Counted from the stretch's first letter, positions 1-8,454 are shown. The stretch: DNA of 34,610 nucleotides from an uncultured Bacteroidales bacterium (GCA_902763865.1 CACWTR010000012.1:1-34610); one strand, 5' to 3'. The notes: generated by a model not told the origin, from the sequence alone. Made by a program: numbers and translations.

Positions 1-1
1 C

Positions 2-622
2 GGAATAGTTTATCTTTTAACCAATCCTGTAATGCCTGGCCTTGTAAAGATTGGCATGACTACACAGGAAGATATAGACAAAAGGATGAAGGAACTCTAC
101 ACGACAGGCGTTCCCGTTCCCTTTGAATGCCAGTTTGCTTGCAAGGTGAAGAAAGGCGACTGCGCCAAAATTGAGAAAGCCCTGCACACGGCATTTGCCC
201 CACAGCGCATCAATGCCAACCGTGAGTTCTTCCGCATACAGGTGGAACAGGCAAAGGCCATTCTTGAACTATTCCACCATACCGATGTGACGGAAGAAGT
301 GAGCGACGAGATAGAAAACGACCTCACCGACGATGACAAGGCAGCATCGGCAAAAGCACAGATTCACCGTCCACCACTCAACTTCTACGAAATGGGAATG
401 CAGAAAGGTGATGTGCTTGTATGGAAAGACGACCCAACCGTTTCCGTTACGATTGTATCGGAACGGAGAATAAGCTACGAGGGCGAGGAAACTTCTATCA
501 GTTCACTCTCTGCCAAGTTGAAAGGCTACAAGGTCAAGCACATTGCCCCTGGTGCCCACTGGCTCTACAAAGAGAAACTACTAAGCGACATTTACGACGA
601 AACTTATCCGTTTGAAGATTAG
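2..622 (+). CDS. GIY-YIG (T5orf172-like) nuclease family protein, 5' partial
   Basis: The reading frame is open from base 2, so the true start lies left of the window. Translating from base 2 adds the residues GIVYLLTNPV before the first ATG (base 32). That supplies the first half of a GIY-YIG motif (GIVYLL), followed by VKIGMT as the YIG half. A conserved Arg (DKRMKEL), an E..LH pair and the motif NANREFF with the likely metal-binding Glu follow, as in the T5orf172/Mug113 branch. The last ~85 residues (around YEGEETSISSLSAKLKG) form a separate small domain resembling DUF4357 or RAMA modules found on restriction-type proteins; that match is from memory of the families. It is probably a DNA endonuclease. 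It ends 7 bases before the ATG of the SIR2-like gene, so the two are likely cotranscribed. The rest of the cassette is not visible. Confidence 0.85.
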   Translation, partial: GIVYLLTNPVMPGLVKIGMTTQEDIDKRMKELYTTGVPVPFECQFACKVKKGDCAKIEKALHTAFAPQRINANREFFRIQVEQAKAILELFHHTDVTEEVSDEIENDLTDDDKAASAKAQIHRPPLNFYEMGMQKGDVLVWKDDPTVSVTIVSERRISYEGEETSISSLSAKLKGYKVKHIAPGAHWLYKEKLLSDIYDETYPFED

Positions 623-629
623 AAATGTT

Positions 630-1532
630 ATGCAAACAACTATTTTTTATGGTAATGGCGTAAATCTATTAAGTAGAGACGGAAAATCATGGGATAATGT
701 ACTAAGGCAAATATCCCAAAGACAGGTGTTGCCACCAATCGGGAACAACACTTTAAAATACGAATATGTTGTTTTGCCAAAAGAAAGATATTCAGAAGTC
801 TATCATGGTTGTGAGATAACTATAGACGGTATACCAGAGCCCCCTGAATTAGTAGACACAGAAGAACTCCTTAAAGAAGAATTAGCCAAAGAACTATTAA
901 GAAATAAAGCGCCATACTTCTACAACAAACTTGCAGAATTGGAAGCAGATAACTATATCACCACAAATTATGAGTCATTTCTAAATTTTCCGTTAAAGGA
1001 ACTTGGTTATAGTGTAAAAGAGTCAGAAGGTATCATACACATATTAAAGCCGCATTATACATTCCTGAAAAATAACCACAGAATACTTTTTTGGAATATT
1101 CATGGCAATGTAGAACTAGAAGAAACTATAATGTTGGGATTGTATGATTATAGTAAATATGTAATTGAGATCGACAAAATAATGAGGTTTATGGAAAAGA
1201 ATAATTCAGACGTAGATGAGTATTCTTGGCCATTTGTAATGTTGAATACGGATGTTCATATTTTAGGATTTGGTTTAGGGTATGAGGAAACTGATTTGTG
1301 GTATTTCCTGACATGCAGGAAGCGGCTTATTCGCAAAAACAAGATGCAAAGGAACCGAATTGTTTATTATGCAATTATGGATAGTAGTTATGATATGGGA
1401 AAAGTTAAATTACTAGAAGCTTTAGATGTTGACGTAGTGAATGTTGATTTCGATTGGAGTGAGAAAGCATATGAGAAAGCATACGATGATATTTACAATA
1501 GAATCCGAAATATCTCGCGAGTTAATGGGTAA
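630..1532 (+). CDS. SIR2-like domain protein (putative NADase, possible defence effector)
   Basis: About 300 residues, essentially a single SIR2-type Rossmann domain. Visible motifs in order are FYGNGVNLLS with SWDNVL (the GAG-type nucleotide-binding loop), NYITTNYESFL (the TNYD-type motif), FWNIHGN (catalytic-type His) and LGFGLGYEETDLWYFL near the end. This spacing fits the SIR2-like proteins of bacterial defence systems rather than housekeeping CobB: the CobB zinc-binding cysteines are absent. An open frame reaches back to a TTG at 612, overlapping the upstream gene. The ATG at 630, 7 bases after that gene's stop, is preferred. The gene is far more A/T-rich than everything right of base 2240, which suggests transfer. 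NAD hydrolysis is inferred from the family; no second effector or sensor domain is visible, so a partner is expected upstream. Confidence 0.8.
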   Translation: MQTTIFYGNGVNLLSRDGKSWDNVLRQISQRQVLPPIGNNTLKYEYVVLPKERYSEVYHGCEITIDGIPEPPELVDTEELLKEELAKELLRNKAPYFYNKLAELEADNYITTNYESFLNFPLKELGYSVKESEGIIHILKPHYTFLKNNHRILFWNIHGNVELEETIMLGLYDYSKYVIEIDKIMRFMEKNNSDVDEYSWPFVMLNTDVHILGFGLGYEETDLWYFLTCRKRLIRKNKMQRNRIVYYAIMDSSYDMGKVKLLEALDVDVVNVDFDWSEKAYEKAYDDIYNRIRNISRVNG

Positions 1533-2239
1533 CTATAAATTACTTCTTTGACGTGCAAAGTGACAGGGTCGAACGAGTGGATAACTCGAGAAGAGGTGAT
1601 TTGGAAAAACTATTGTAACTTTGCAAACATAATATAGTTGAAAGATGTCAGATGTATGATAGAAGAGGTATATGGAGTCACAGATTCAAGTAAATAAGGA
1701 CTTACGAAATGGAATGGGGCATAATTATGGAACAGGTGATGTTCCAGGAGCAATACTATAAGTGTGAAGCCTGCAATAATACATGGTTGGCAGGGAGATG
1801 GCTGTAGCGAGGATTTTGAGTCTTTATAAAAGTTAAAAACTAAAAGATTTAGGGGAAAAGTTTGGAGCAATATGTAAAAAGGTCGTACATTTGCAAACGA
1901 GAAATAAAAATCTGTCACAAGAACGATTTATTAAGGTACATGAAAAGACGCATCTTATCATTGGTCCGCTGTCGGGCAGTTCTGTTGCAAAGTTAATGCT
2001 TTGCTGATTGGACTTGGACTTGCTCCATCGTGGGAGGAAGGACTGGATTAAGATGTGCGTTCTTTGACTTGTTGTGCCATTTCTGCGTGTTTTTGTGATA
2101 GAGAATTCAAAATAGAAGTCTCTATATAGTTACCTGCGGGCACTTGCCATGGGCATCTGCCTGTACCTTCTTGCGCCCTGAACTGAAGGGCATTATTGCA
2201 TTTGATTGTTTTTGATTATTAAAAAGAAAGGAATCTATT
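1533..2239. other. Noncoding stretch between the SIR2-like gene and the AAA+ gene
   Basis: No credible gene is seen here; the reading frames present lack recognisable domains. It is A/T-rich to about 1930 and mixed after that. It contains a small hairpin (CGAGT/ACTCG around 1574-1588), a promoter -7 word TAACTTTG at 1616-1623 without a well-spaced upstream element, a full promoter at 1861-1893, and at 1979-1994 a 16-base word like the ends of IS6-family elements. It probably marks the border of the accessory cassette. Confidence 0.5.
1861..1893 (+). promoter_or_regulatory. Bacteroidetes-type promoter, probably for the AAA+ gene
   Basis: TTTG at 1861-1864 and TACATTTG at 1886-1893 are separated by 21 bases. 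This matches the Bacteroidetes housekeeping sigma pattern TTTG-N19-21-TAnnTTTG. Transcription would start near 1900, giving a leader of about 340 bases before the ATG at 2240, which is unusually long. Confidence 0.5.
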
Positions 2240-3874
2240 ATGAGAAACATTAGTAAGATACAAAGACTGATATCAGGATTTAAGAGACAAAACAGAGAGA
2301 CGGTCCTAAGCCACCTCGACACAATGGCAGACGACCCTGTCGTATTTTCCAAGCACCTGAAGGGCATCGCCCCACACCTGAAGAGCAATGACATCTATCT
2401 ATACATCGACCATTGGTGCATAGTCGTGGTCTGCTTAGACTGCATCGAACGCAAAGACGAGCTGGCCGACGAGGAGCGGTTCAACGGCGATCCTCCACTC
2501 TACTTTACGGAAAACTCCTTTCGCATCAGCCCTGTCTGGCTGCTCTCCCAGACAATGAAGCAGATAGAAGAGAAACTCGTGGAATCCAACATCAGCCTCC
2601 ACATGAGGGGCGTGCTTCTCTCGAAGAGCAGCTTCATCAACGCCGGCGACATGAAGGAGATCTGGGAGGAGATGAACGTTACGGTCATTGACAAACTGGA
2701 GATGCTTTCGAGCGAGACAATCTGTGTGAACGAGGATGATGACAATCTCAATGGAACGATGGTCATGGTTGCGTTAAAGGATCTTATGAAACGACCTGAA
2801 CAAAAATCTGAGGCGGAGCAAGAGTTTACGAAAATGCTGGACGAATTTTTAAGCGACAATGTTGCCGGCACTAAGGAGAATGAGAATAAGGAGGTGGCTG
2901 ATGAAGCAGAAGAGGATAAACAGGCAGATGACCTCCTCGGCGACAACTCTTCAGACTTAGAACTGCCATCGGATACTATTGAGCAGAACAACAACCTTAG
3001 CGTCAAGGTAAAGATACTGCCACCAATGGAAAATCCAAGAGCCGAACTGGACAAGCTGGTGGGATGTCAGGACATCAGGAATTGCATCGACGAGCTGTTA
3101 GCGATGACTCGCTACAACAAGATGATTCGCAGGGCTTTCCCTGACGCTAAACTTCACGAGGTCTCTTTACATAGTGTCTTCTATGGCCGACCAGGAACAG
3201 GCAAGACTACCGTCTGCAAGATATTCGGTTCGCTGCTGCACGAGGCTGGTGCTCTGTCGAAGGGTCATGTTGTGGTGGCCGACCGAGGGACTTTCATCGG
3301 AACGCTTTGGGGCGATGAGGAACGTAGTGTCCGACAAGTTCTGGAGATTGCACAAGGTGGTGTGCTGATGATTGACGAGGCTTACCTGCTGAACGGCAAG
3401 CACGAAAACGACCCGGGAAAACTGGTCATCCCATTGCTGATGCAGGTGCTGGCAGATGAGAGCCAACGCGACATCGCCATAGTGCTCTGCGGCTACAAGG
3501 AGCCGTTGTCACAACTGATAAAGTCCAACATCGGACTCGATTCGCGCTTCCCCAACCGTTTCGAGTTCTGCGACTTTACGATTGATGAGCTCATGGAAAT
3601 CACGCGTCGTCGCATCAGAGAATACAAGTATCGCTTCACGCGCCAAGCCTGGCAGAAGTACAAAAATATGCTGACGACAGCCTATAAAAGCCGCGACAAG
3701 GATTCGTGGGGCAATGCCCGTTTCGTAAGTAACCAACTGGAGCGCATCTACATCAAGCATGCCCTGCGTTGCGTGAAGGAGAACACTGCCGAAGGTGAAA
3801 AGCTACTCACGCTCACGCCTGCTGACATTACTCCCATTGAAGTGCCACAGGCTAAACCGCGAATCGGGTTCTAA
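2240..3874 (+). CDS. AAA+ ATPase of the CbxX/CfqX (SpoVK-like) family
   Basis: 544 residues. The C-terminal half is a clear CbxX/SpoVK AAA+ module: Walker A GRPGTGKT (about residues 316-323), Walker B GGVLMIDEAYLL (about 373-384), sensor region IVLCGY and an arginine-finger-like LDSRFPNRFEF. A small helical lid follows. The first ~180 residues form a domain I do not recognise; the stretch HMRGVLLSKSSFINAGDM has the feel of an alpha/beta core. An acidic linker of roughly 60 residues joins the halves. Family members remodel proteins or complexes (Rubisco activase CbbX, EccA of ESX secretion); here no substrate is evident. It stands alone, convergent with the next gene. ATPase assignment is sure; the biological role is unknown. 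Confidence 0.85.
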   Translation: MRNISKIQRLISGFKRQNRETVLSHLDTMADDPVVFSKHLKGIAPHLKSNDIYLYIDHWCIVVVCLDCIERKDELADEERFNGDPPLYFTENSFRISPVWLLSQTMKQIEEKLVESNISLHMRGVLLSKSSFINAGDMKEIWEEMNVTVIDKLEMLSSETICVNEDDDNLNGTMVMVALKDLMKRPEQKSEAEQEFTKMLDEFLSDNVAGTKENENKEVADEAEEDKQADDLLGDNSSDLELPSDTIEQNNNLSVKVKILPPMENPRAELDKLVGCQDIRNCIDELLAMTRYNKMIRRAFPDAKLHEVSLHSVFYGRPGTGKTTVCKIFGSLLHEAGALSKGHVVVADRGTFIGTLWGDEERSVRQVLEIAQGGVLMIDEAYLLNGKHENDPGKLVIPLLMQVLADESQRDIAIVLCGYKEPLSQLIKSNIGLDSRFPNRFEFCDFTIDELMEITRRRIREYKYRFTRQAWQKYKNMLTTAYKSRDKDSWGNARFVSNQLERIYIKHALRCVKENTAEGEKLLTLTPADITPIEVPQAKPRIGF

Positions 3875-3910
3875 CTGGCATCCGTGAACTGCTTCAACAG
3901 GTAGTGCTGC

Positions 3911-5392
3911 CTACAGTCTCACTTTTTTCTTGACGCCCTTTGACTCGTTTTGCAGACGGTCCAAGGCTGTGACGACATAAGTGTACTTCACCTTGCCTCC
4001 CTTGTATTCGAGGGGCAGCATCGTGTTCTTCGTAATGCAAACGATGTGGGAGGCATCCTCCAGGTCAATTTTCTCGCCAGGACCGAAGCGATAGACAACG
4101 TACTGTTGCGCTACGTCCATGATGCTGCGGGCTTCAGGTTCGGTCCAGAAGAGTACCGGGCCGTCTTCTGTCCAGATGATGGCGACTTTGCAGGGCTTGC
4201 GGGGTGCTTGGTCATCAATCCAAGGCATCTGAGGCTGCAAGGCCGGCGTGCTGTGGTACATCAGCCGCAGTGCTTCCTGATAGTTGCCCGGGTTGTCACA
4301 GACGGCAGCCGCATACCACTGACAACTGCCATAGATGCCGGGCAGTGAACGTTGCAGCTGGTATTTGCGGTGCATCTGGTGCTGGTTCGGTGCAGTCGGG
4401 TCAGGAAACTTGACCGTGCGGTTGACGTCCTGTCCTATATAGACGGGACGCGAACCGGCGTTGTCGCTCCACCAGTGTATGAGCGTCTCATAGTCGGCAG
4501 CCTTGTTGCCTATCTCCCAATAGAGTTGCGGAATGATATAATCTACCCATCCCTGTCGCACCCATTCCAGCACGTCGGCATAGAGGTCGTCGTAGTTCTG
4601 GAGTCCCGTCGTGGCACTGCCTTTGGGGTCAGAGCGCTGGTTGCGGTAAATGCCGAAAGGCGACACACCGAACTTCAGCCACGGCTTTGCCTGACGTATC
4701 AGCTGGCACATCTGCTGCATGAACTGGTTGACGTTTTGCCTGCGCCAGTCGGCACGGTTCAGTGAACTGCCATAGGTGTAATATGAAGTGTCGTCGGGAA
4801 TATCTACTCCAGCTACGGGGTAGGGATAGAAGTAATCGTCTATGTGGATGCCGTCAACGTCGTAGCGGTTCACGATGTCAAGGACAACTTGGCAGATGTA
4901 GTCGCGATTCTCGGGGCGGCCCGGGTCGAAGAGGAACAGGCCGTCGTAGTTGAAGAAACGGTCAGGATGGCGAGAATACTCGTGATTGGCAGCCAAGGCT
5001 GTCGTGCTCTTCGTCTTCGCGCGAAACGGATTTATCCAGGCATGAAGCTCCATCTGCCGCAAGTGGCACTGCTCAATCATCCATTGCAATGGGTCCCAGT
5101 AAGGGTCCGGCGGCAGACCCTGCTGCCCTGTCAGATAGCGGCTCCAGGGTTCTATCAGGCTGGGGTAGAGCGCGTCGCCCTCCACTCTCACCTGAAAGAA
5201 GATGGCGTTGATGCCATCCCTCTGCAGGTCGTCCAGCTGACTGATGAGCATGGCCTGCATGCGGTCACGACCGATGTTCTGGAATTGTCCGTTGACTGCT
5301 TGAATCCAAGCTCCACGAAACTCTCTCTTGGGATTCTGTCCCATCGCTGTCGCTGCCACAAGGAGCAGCATAATAAGTAGTTTTTGCCTCAT
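3911..5392 (-). CDS. Glycoside hydrolase-like 10 (GHL10/DUF187, YngK-type) family protein
   Basis: 493 residues with an N-terminal signal peptide (MRQKLLIMLLLVAATAMGQ), so exported. The GHL10 (beta/alpha)8 core begins at REFRGAWIQAV and carries the family's conserved stretches QVRVEGDALYPS, MELHAWINPFR, DGIHIDDYFYPYP and GVSPFGIYRN. Acidic residues in DGIHIDDY are candidates for catalysis. The final ~100 residues are a beta-rich, fibronectin-like domain (YVVYRFGPGE.., TYVVTALDRL). The family is thought to act on polysaccharide, possibly peptidoglycan or sporulation and envelope glycans; the substrate here cannot be read from sequence. It has its own promoter (minus strand, 5400-5433), divergent from the asparaginase gene. 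Length is normal for the family. Confidence 0.88.
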   Translation of the reverse strand: MRQKLLIMLLLVAATAMGQNPKREFRGAWIQAVNGQFQNIGRDRMQAMLISQLDDLQRDGINAIFFQVRVEGDALYPSLIEPWSRYLTGQQGLPPDPYWDPLQWMIEQCHLRQMELHAWINPFRAKTKSTTALAANHEYSRHPDRFFNYDGLFLFDPGRPENRDYICQVVLDIVNRYDVDGIHIDDYFYPYPVAGVDIPDDTSYYTYGSSLNRADWRRQNVNQFMQQMCQLIRQAKPWLKFGVSPFGIYRNQRSDPKGSATTGLQNYDDLYADVLEWVRQGWVDYIIPQLYWEIGNKAADYETLIHWWSDNAGSRPVYIGQDVNRTVKFPDPTAPNQHQMHRKYQLQRSLPGIYGSCQWYAAAVCDNPGNYQEALRLMYHSTPALQPQMPWIDDQAPRKPCKVAIIWTEDGPVLFWTEPEARSIMDVAQQYVVYRFGPGEKIDLEDASHIVCITKNTMLPLEYKGGKVKYTYVVTALDRLQNESKGVKKKVRL

Positions 5393-5399
5393 AATGCTG

Positions 5400-5433
5400 C
5401 AAAGATATAAAAAAATGAATAATGTTGGATAAA
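5400..5433 (-). promoter_or_regulatory. Promoter for the GHL10 gene
   Basis: On the minus strand TATCTTTG (complement of 5400-5407) matches the -7 consensus TAnnTTTG. A TTTA word (5430-5433) lies 22 bases upstream in place of TTTG. It sits only 7 bases before the ATG at 5392, so the transcript would be nearly leaderless. Confidence 0.5.
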
Positions 5434-5459
5434 GGATGAAGAATTATTTCGTAAATTTG
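5425..5459 (+). promoter_or_regulatory. Promoter for the asparaginase gene
   Basis: TAAATTTG at 5452-5459 fits the -7 consensus, with a TTGG word at 5425-5428, 23 bases upstream, as a weak -33 element. It overlaps the divergent GHL10 promoter, so the two may interfere. Confidence 0.4.
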
Positions 5460-5542
5460 CACTATATTTGAGTAATCAGAACAGAAAAAGGGAGTGAAAT
5501 GTGATATTTCCCCTCCCGCTACATGCATTATTACACAGAACA

Positions 5543-6592
5543 ATGACCTCTGAACCGAACACGCGTTGCTCCAGCGTCCTCATCATCTATACGGGTGGCA
5601 CTATTGGCATGAGGGAGAATCCCGAGACGGGAGCTCTGGAGAATTTCAACTTTGACCTTATCCTCGAAGAGGTGCCGGAACTGAAGCGCTTCGACTGTCA
5701 GATACATGCCTGCACCTTCGACCCTCCTATCGACTCCAGCGATATGGGGCTGGAACACTGGGCTCGGCTGGTTAGAATCATTGCTGATAACTATGAGCAC
5801 TTCGACGGTTTCGTCATTCTCCACGGCACCGACACGATGGCCTATACAGCTTCCGCCCTCAGCTTTATGCTCGAGAATTTGGGTAAACCTGTCATCCTGA
5901 CCGGTTCGCAACTGCCTATCGGCAAGCTTCGTACAGACGGCAAGGAAAATCTCATTACTGCCATCGAGATAGCAGCAGCCCGACACGAAGACGGGTCGCC
6001 CATCGTGCCCGAAGTGTGCATCTACTTCAAGGAGAAACTGATGCGTGGCAACAGAACAACTAAAATCAATGTGGAACAGTTCAATGCCTTCCGTTCTTTC
6101 AACTATCCGGATCTGGCGATGGCAGGCATGCACATCCGGTACAACGAAGCAGCCATCCGCAAGCCGGACCCCAGCCGTCCCTTCAAGCCACACTATCTTG
6201 TCGATTTCAATGTTGTGGTACTTACTCTCTTTCCCGGCATCCAGCAGAATCTGGTCCATGCTGTGCTGAACATTCCCGGCCTGAAGGCTGTCGTGATACG
6301 AACATTCGGAGCCGGCAATGCCCCTCAGCTCAAGTGGCTCAAGGAAGAATTCAGGGAGGCAAACGAGCGCGGGTTGCTGCTGGTCAATATCACGCAATGC
6401 CAGGCCGGCTGTGTCCACATGGGACTGTACGAGACCAGTCTGCCCCTGATAGAGGCCGGCGTGATAAGCGGCTACGACAGCACACCGGAGTGCGCCATTA
6501 CGAAGCTTATGTTCCTGATAGGTCACAAGCTGCCCAAAGCAAAAATTCAAGAGATGATGGACAGCAATCTCTGCGGCGAGATTACGAAATAG
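5543..6592 (+). CDS. ansA: Type I (cytoplasmic) L-asparaginase
   Basis: 349 residues, normal for AnsA. It hydrolyses L-asparagine to aspartate and ammonia. The N-terminal catalytic motif YTGGTIGM carries the nucleophile Thr (Thr17, with Thr20). The second motif HGTDTMAYTASALSFML (His94-Gly-Thr96-Asp97) supplies the other catalytic Thr-Asp pair. The RGNRTTK segment typical of type I enzymes follows. No signal peptide is present, which argues for the cytoplasmic type I form over periplasmic type II. The frame is open back to a GTG at 5501, but the ATG at 5543 gives the usual N-terminus just before the beta strand SSVLIIYTGG. It is convergent with the PAP2 gene, with only 29 bases between stops and no clear hairpin. 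Confidence 0.93.
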   Translation: MTSEPNTRCSSVLIIYTGGTIGMRENPETGALENFNFDLILEEVPELKRFDCQIHACTFDPPIDSSDMGLEHWARLVRIIADNYEHFDGFVILHGTDTMAYTASALSFMLENLGKPVILTGSQLPIGKLRTDGKENLITAIEIAAARHEDGSPIVPEVCIYFKEKLMRGNRTTKINVEQFNAFRSFNYPDLAMAGMHIRYNEAAIRKPDPSRPFKPHYLVDFNVVVLTLFPGIQQNLVHAVLNIPGLKAVVIRTFGAGNAPQLKWLKEEFREANERGLLLVNITQCQAGCVHMGLYETSLPLIEAGVISGYDSTPECAITKLMFLIGHKLPKAKIQEMMDSNLCGEITK

Positions 6593-6621
6593 GTTGTCAT
6601 GACCTTTTGGTAAAGTTTTCC

Positions 6622-8301
6622 TCAGAAGCTGAAACAGATGCCGAAGACGGGCGTGAGCTGGTGCAGGTTGCGACTGAAGCTGCCCTCCAGCCCTCGGGTC
6701 ATGTCGTTCCCCTTGTCTCCATTCCTCAAGGCAGCCAGGTATGCATTGGCTTCATCGACAAGGCTGACGTTCTGGAACCAGTAGTCGTAGCGGGCACGGG
6801 TGAAGTCGTAATCAATCCCGACGCGCCACACGATGTTGTGCTTCAAGGCATAGGAGAAGTTGAAGCCTGTGCCGAATATGAAGCTTCCCTTGCCGTCCAA
6901 GTAGATACCCTTGACGTGGTCATAGGTAGTAATGTCCTGCCTTTGCTCGACCTTGGTTATCTCGGCGAGGAGGTCTTCGGGCTTCTTCATGTTGTCGGTG
7001 TCGTTGCCTGTCATGTCAGCCAGATACCAGACGCTGCCGTTCCGCCTATGACCGAAGAGTATCTTTCCGCCGAGGCTCATCCGCTTGTTCAGGGGCAGTT
7101 GCCCATAGACGCCGCCCATGAGGTCGAAGCTCGACATCTGGTCCCTGCGCGTGTCGGTGCCGTATTTGAAGTCTGCGACGGGGCGCTCGTATTGGTCGGT
7201 TGCAGCATTGTAGTGCAAGAGGCCCGAGGTCCACACGTGGTCGGTGCCGTTCCAGCGAGGCGTGACGGCTGTGCTGATGATGCGGGCCCTCAGTCCGAAG
7301 CCCAGATAGGAATTCAGGAAGTAGGCCGCTTCAGCTCCAATCACGGTGCCGATGCCTTTCTTGATGCCTGTCGGACCTCCTGCCGCCGTTATCTCGTCGG
7401 GGATGCCTTGAGTGCTCATGACGATGCCTATGCCAGCCTGGAGCGAGAAGAACGAGGGGTGCTCGTTTGGGTCGTTCAGGCCTTCCAGTTCGCGGCGCAA
7501 CGTGTGTTTGTCCTTGAAGATGAGGTCGGAGACGGCATATCCCAGCTCTGTCGAGAGGATGCCAATGCCGGCTCCGGTCATGACGTCGCTCACCCAGTGG
7601 CGGTTGTTCATTACGCGGAAGACTCCGATGCCCGTGGCTACGGCATAGCCTCCGACGCTGAACCAGGGGCTGCGTGTCAGTCCGTACTCTTTGTGCAGGA
7701 TGGTTGCAGCCATGAATGCCGTGGCGGTGTGGCCGGAGGGGAAGGAGTTGCGCGAGGAGCCGTCGGGCCGCATCTCGGCTGCAGTGTATTTGATGGTGTT
7801 CACGATGCCGGCCATGATAGCTCCCGAAAGGGCATTGCTCACCAGCATCCGTCCCCACTTGGAGCGCCCTTCATAGCCCGTTGCCTTCAGAATCCACGTG
7901 AATGCCAACGGCGCATACTGTATGTAGTCGTCGGCTTTGTTGTGGAACCCCTTGTTGATGTCATGGTTCACCTTGCGCACATCTCTCTTGACGGGACGTG
8001 TGGCGAAGCCCAGGGCGATGTATGGCACGCTGGCAAGGGTCAGGTCGCGTTTCACGGTCCAATAGCGCTCGCCTTCCGTCACCTTGGTGGCTTCGGGGGA
8101 TACCGTCATGCTTCCCGACAGGTTCCGGCACATGATGGAGACAGGTGCCGGCTCCTCGCTGACCTTCATCTGCTCGCGTTCCCGACGGATGCCGTCGAGG
8201 GTGGTCGGCAGTGTCCAGTGCAGTTCGGGAACATGCGTGTCGATGGCAAGAACCTGAAGCGTGACCAGAAAGGAGAGTAGGGGTAGAAGATGCTTCGCCA
8301 T
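6622..8301 (-). CDS. PAP2-family phosphatase fused to a C-terminal outer-membrane-type domain
   Basis: 559 residues from the chosen Met, with a signal peptide (MAKHLLPLLSFLVTLQVLA). The first half holds a PAP2 acid-phosphatase domain with all three motifs: K-x6-RP (KYTAAEMRP), FPSGHTA, and R-x5-H-x3-D (RVMNNRHWVSD). The usual Ser before that Arg is Phe. From about residue 275 the protein alternates short polar and aromatic strands (SLQAGIGIVMS, GFGLRARIIS, MSLGGKILFG, NFSYALKHNIVWRVGIDYDF) and ends in ...GICFSF. A terminal Phe is typical of outer-membrane barrels. It may dephosphorylate lipid or sugar phosphates at the outer membrane. The longer frame to 8319 is rejected: the -7 element (8317-8324) overlaps that ATG, so transcription must begin downstream of it. 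Confidence 0.85.
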   Translation of the reverse strand: MAKHLLPLLSFLVTLQVLAIDTHVPELHWTLPTTLDGIRREREQMKVSEEPAPVSIMCRNLSGSMTVSPEATKVTEGERYWTVKRDLTLASVPYIALGFATRPVKRDVRKVNHDINKGFHNKADDYIQYAPLAFTWILKATGYEGRSKWGRMLVSNALSGAIMAGIVNTIKYTAAEMRPDGSSRNSFPSGHTATAFMAATILHKEYGLTRSPWFSVGGYAVATGIGVFRVMNNRHWVSDVMTGAGIGILSTELGYAVSDLIFKDKHTLRRELEGLNDPNEHPSFFSLQAGIGIVMSTQGIPDEITAAGGPTGIKKGIGTVIGAEAAYFLNSYLGFGLRARIISTAVTPRWNGTDHVWTSGLLHYNAATDQYERPVADFKYGTDTRRDQMSSFDLMGGVYGQLPLNKRMSLGGKILFGHRRNGSVWYLADMTGNDTDNMKKPEDLLAEITKVEQRQDITTYDHVKGIYLDGKGSFIFGTGFNFSYALKHNIVWRVGIDYDFTRARYDYWFQNVSLVDEANAYLAALRNGDKGNDMTRGLEGSFSRNLHQLTPVFGICFSF

Positions 8302-8316
8302 TCCAGAAGTTTCGTG

Positions 8317-8324
8317 CAAAGGTA
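8317..8324 (-). promoter_or_regulatory. -7 element of the PAP2/barrel gene promoter
   Basis: The minus strand reads TACCTTTG, a match to TAnnTTTG; no clear -33 TTTG is seen at the right distance. The start site would fall near 8310, which fixes the gene start at Met 8301. Confidence 0.45.
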
Positions 8325-8419
8325 CAAAATAAAACTGAAAAGAGTGAAGCGAAAATGGAAAAAATGTGAATTAGTCCATATTAATCGGACAGATGTGCCT
8401 TATTATTCAATCTTTTCCT

Positions 8420-8427
8420 TATCTTTG
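8420..8427 (+). promoter_or_regulatory. -7 element of the ftsY promoter
   Basis: TATCTTTG followed by GC, a good match to TAnnTTTG, 27 bases before the ftsY ATG. The -33 position has only a TGTG-like word (8394-8397). An AGGAG at about 8446-8450 gives ftsY a better Shine-Dalgarno than most genes here. Confidence 0.45.
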
Positions 8428-8454
8428 CATGCGAAACATAAAACAAGGAGAGAC

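Noticed and set aside
1610-1918. A 102-codon minus-strand open frame in the gap after the SIR2-like gene
   Set aside because: Low-complexity A/T-rich translation with no domain, no context and no suitable promoter.
6334-8280. A 648-codon plus-strand open frame opposite the PAP2/barrel gene
   Set aside because: It is the mirror of a real minus-strand gene with G/C-rich third positions, shows no domain, and overlaps ansA.
8302-8319. Upstream ATG (8319) for the PAP2/barrel gene
   Set aside because: It overlaps the -7 promoter element, so it would not be transcribed; Met at 8301 begins a proper signal peptide.
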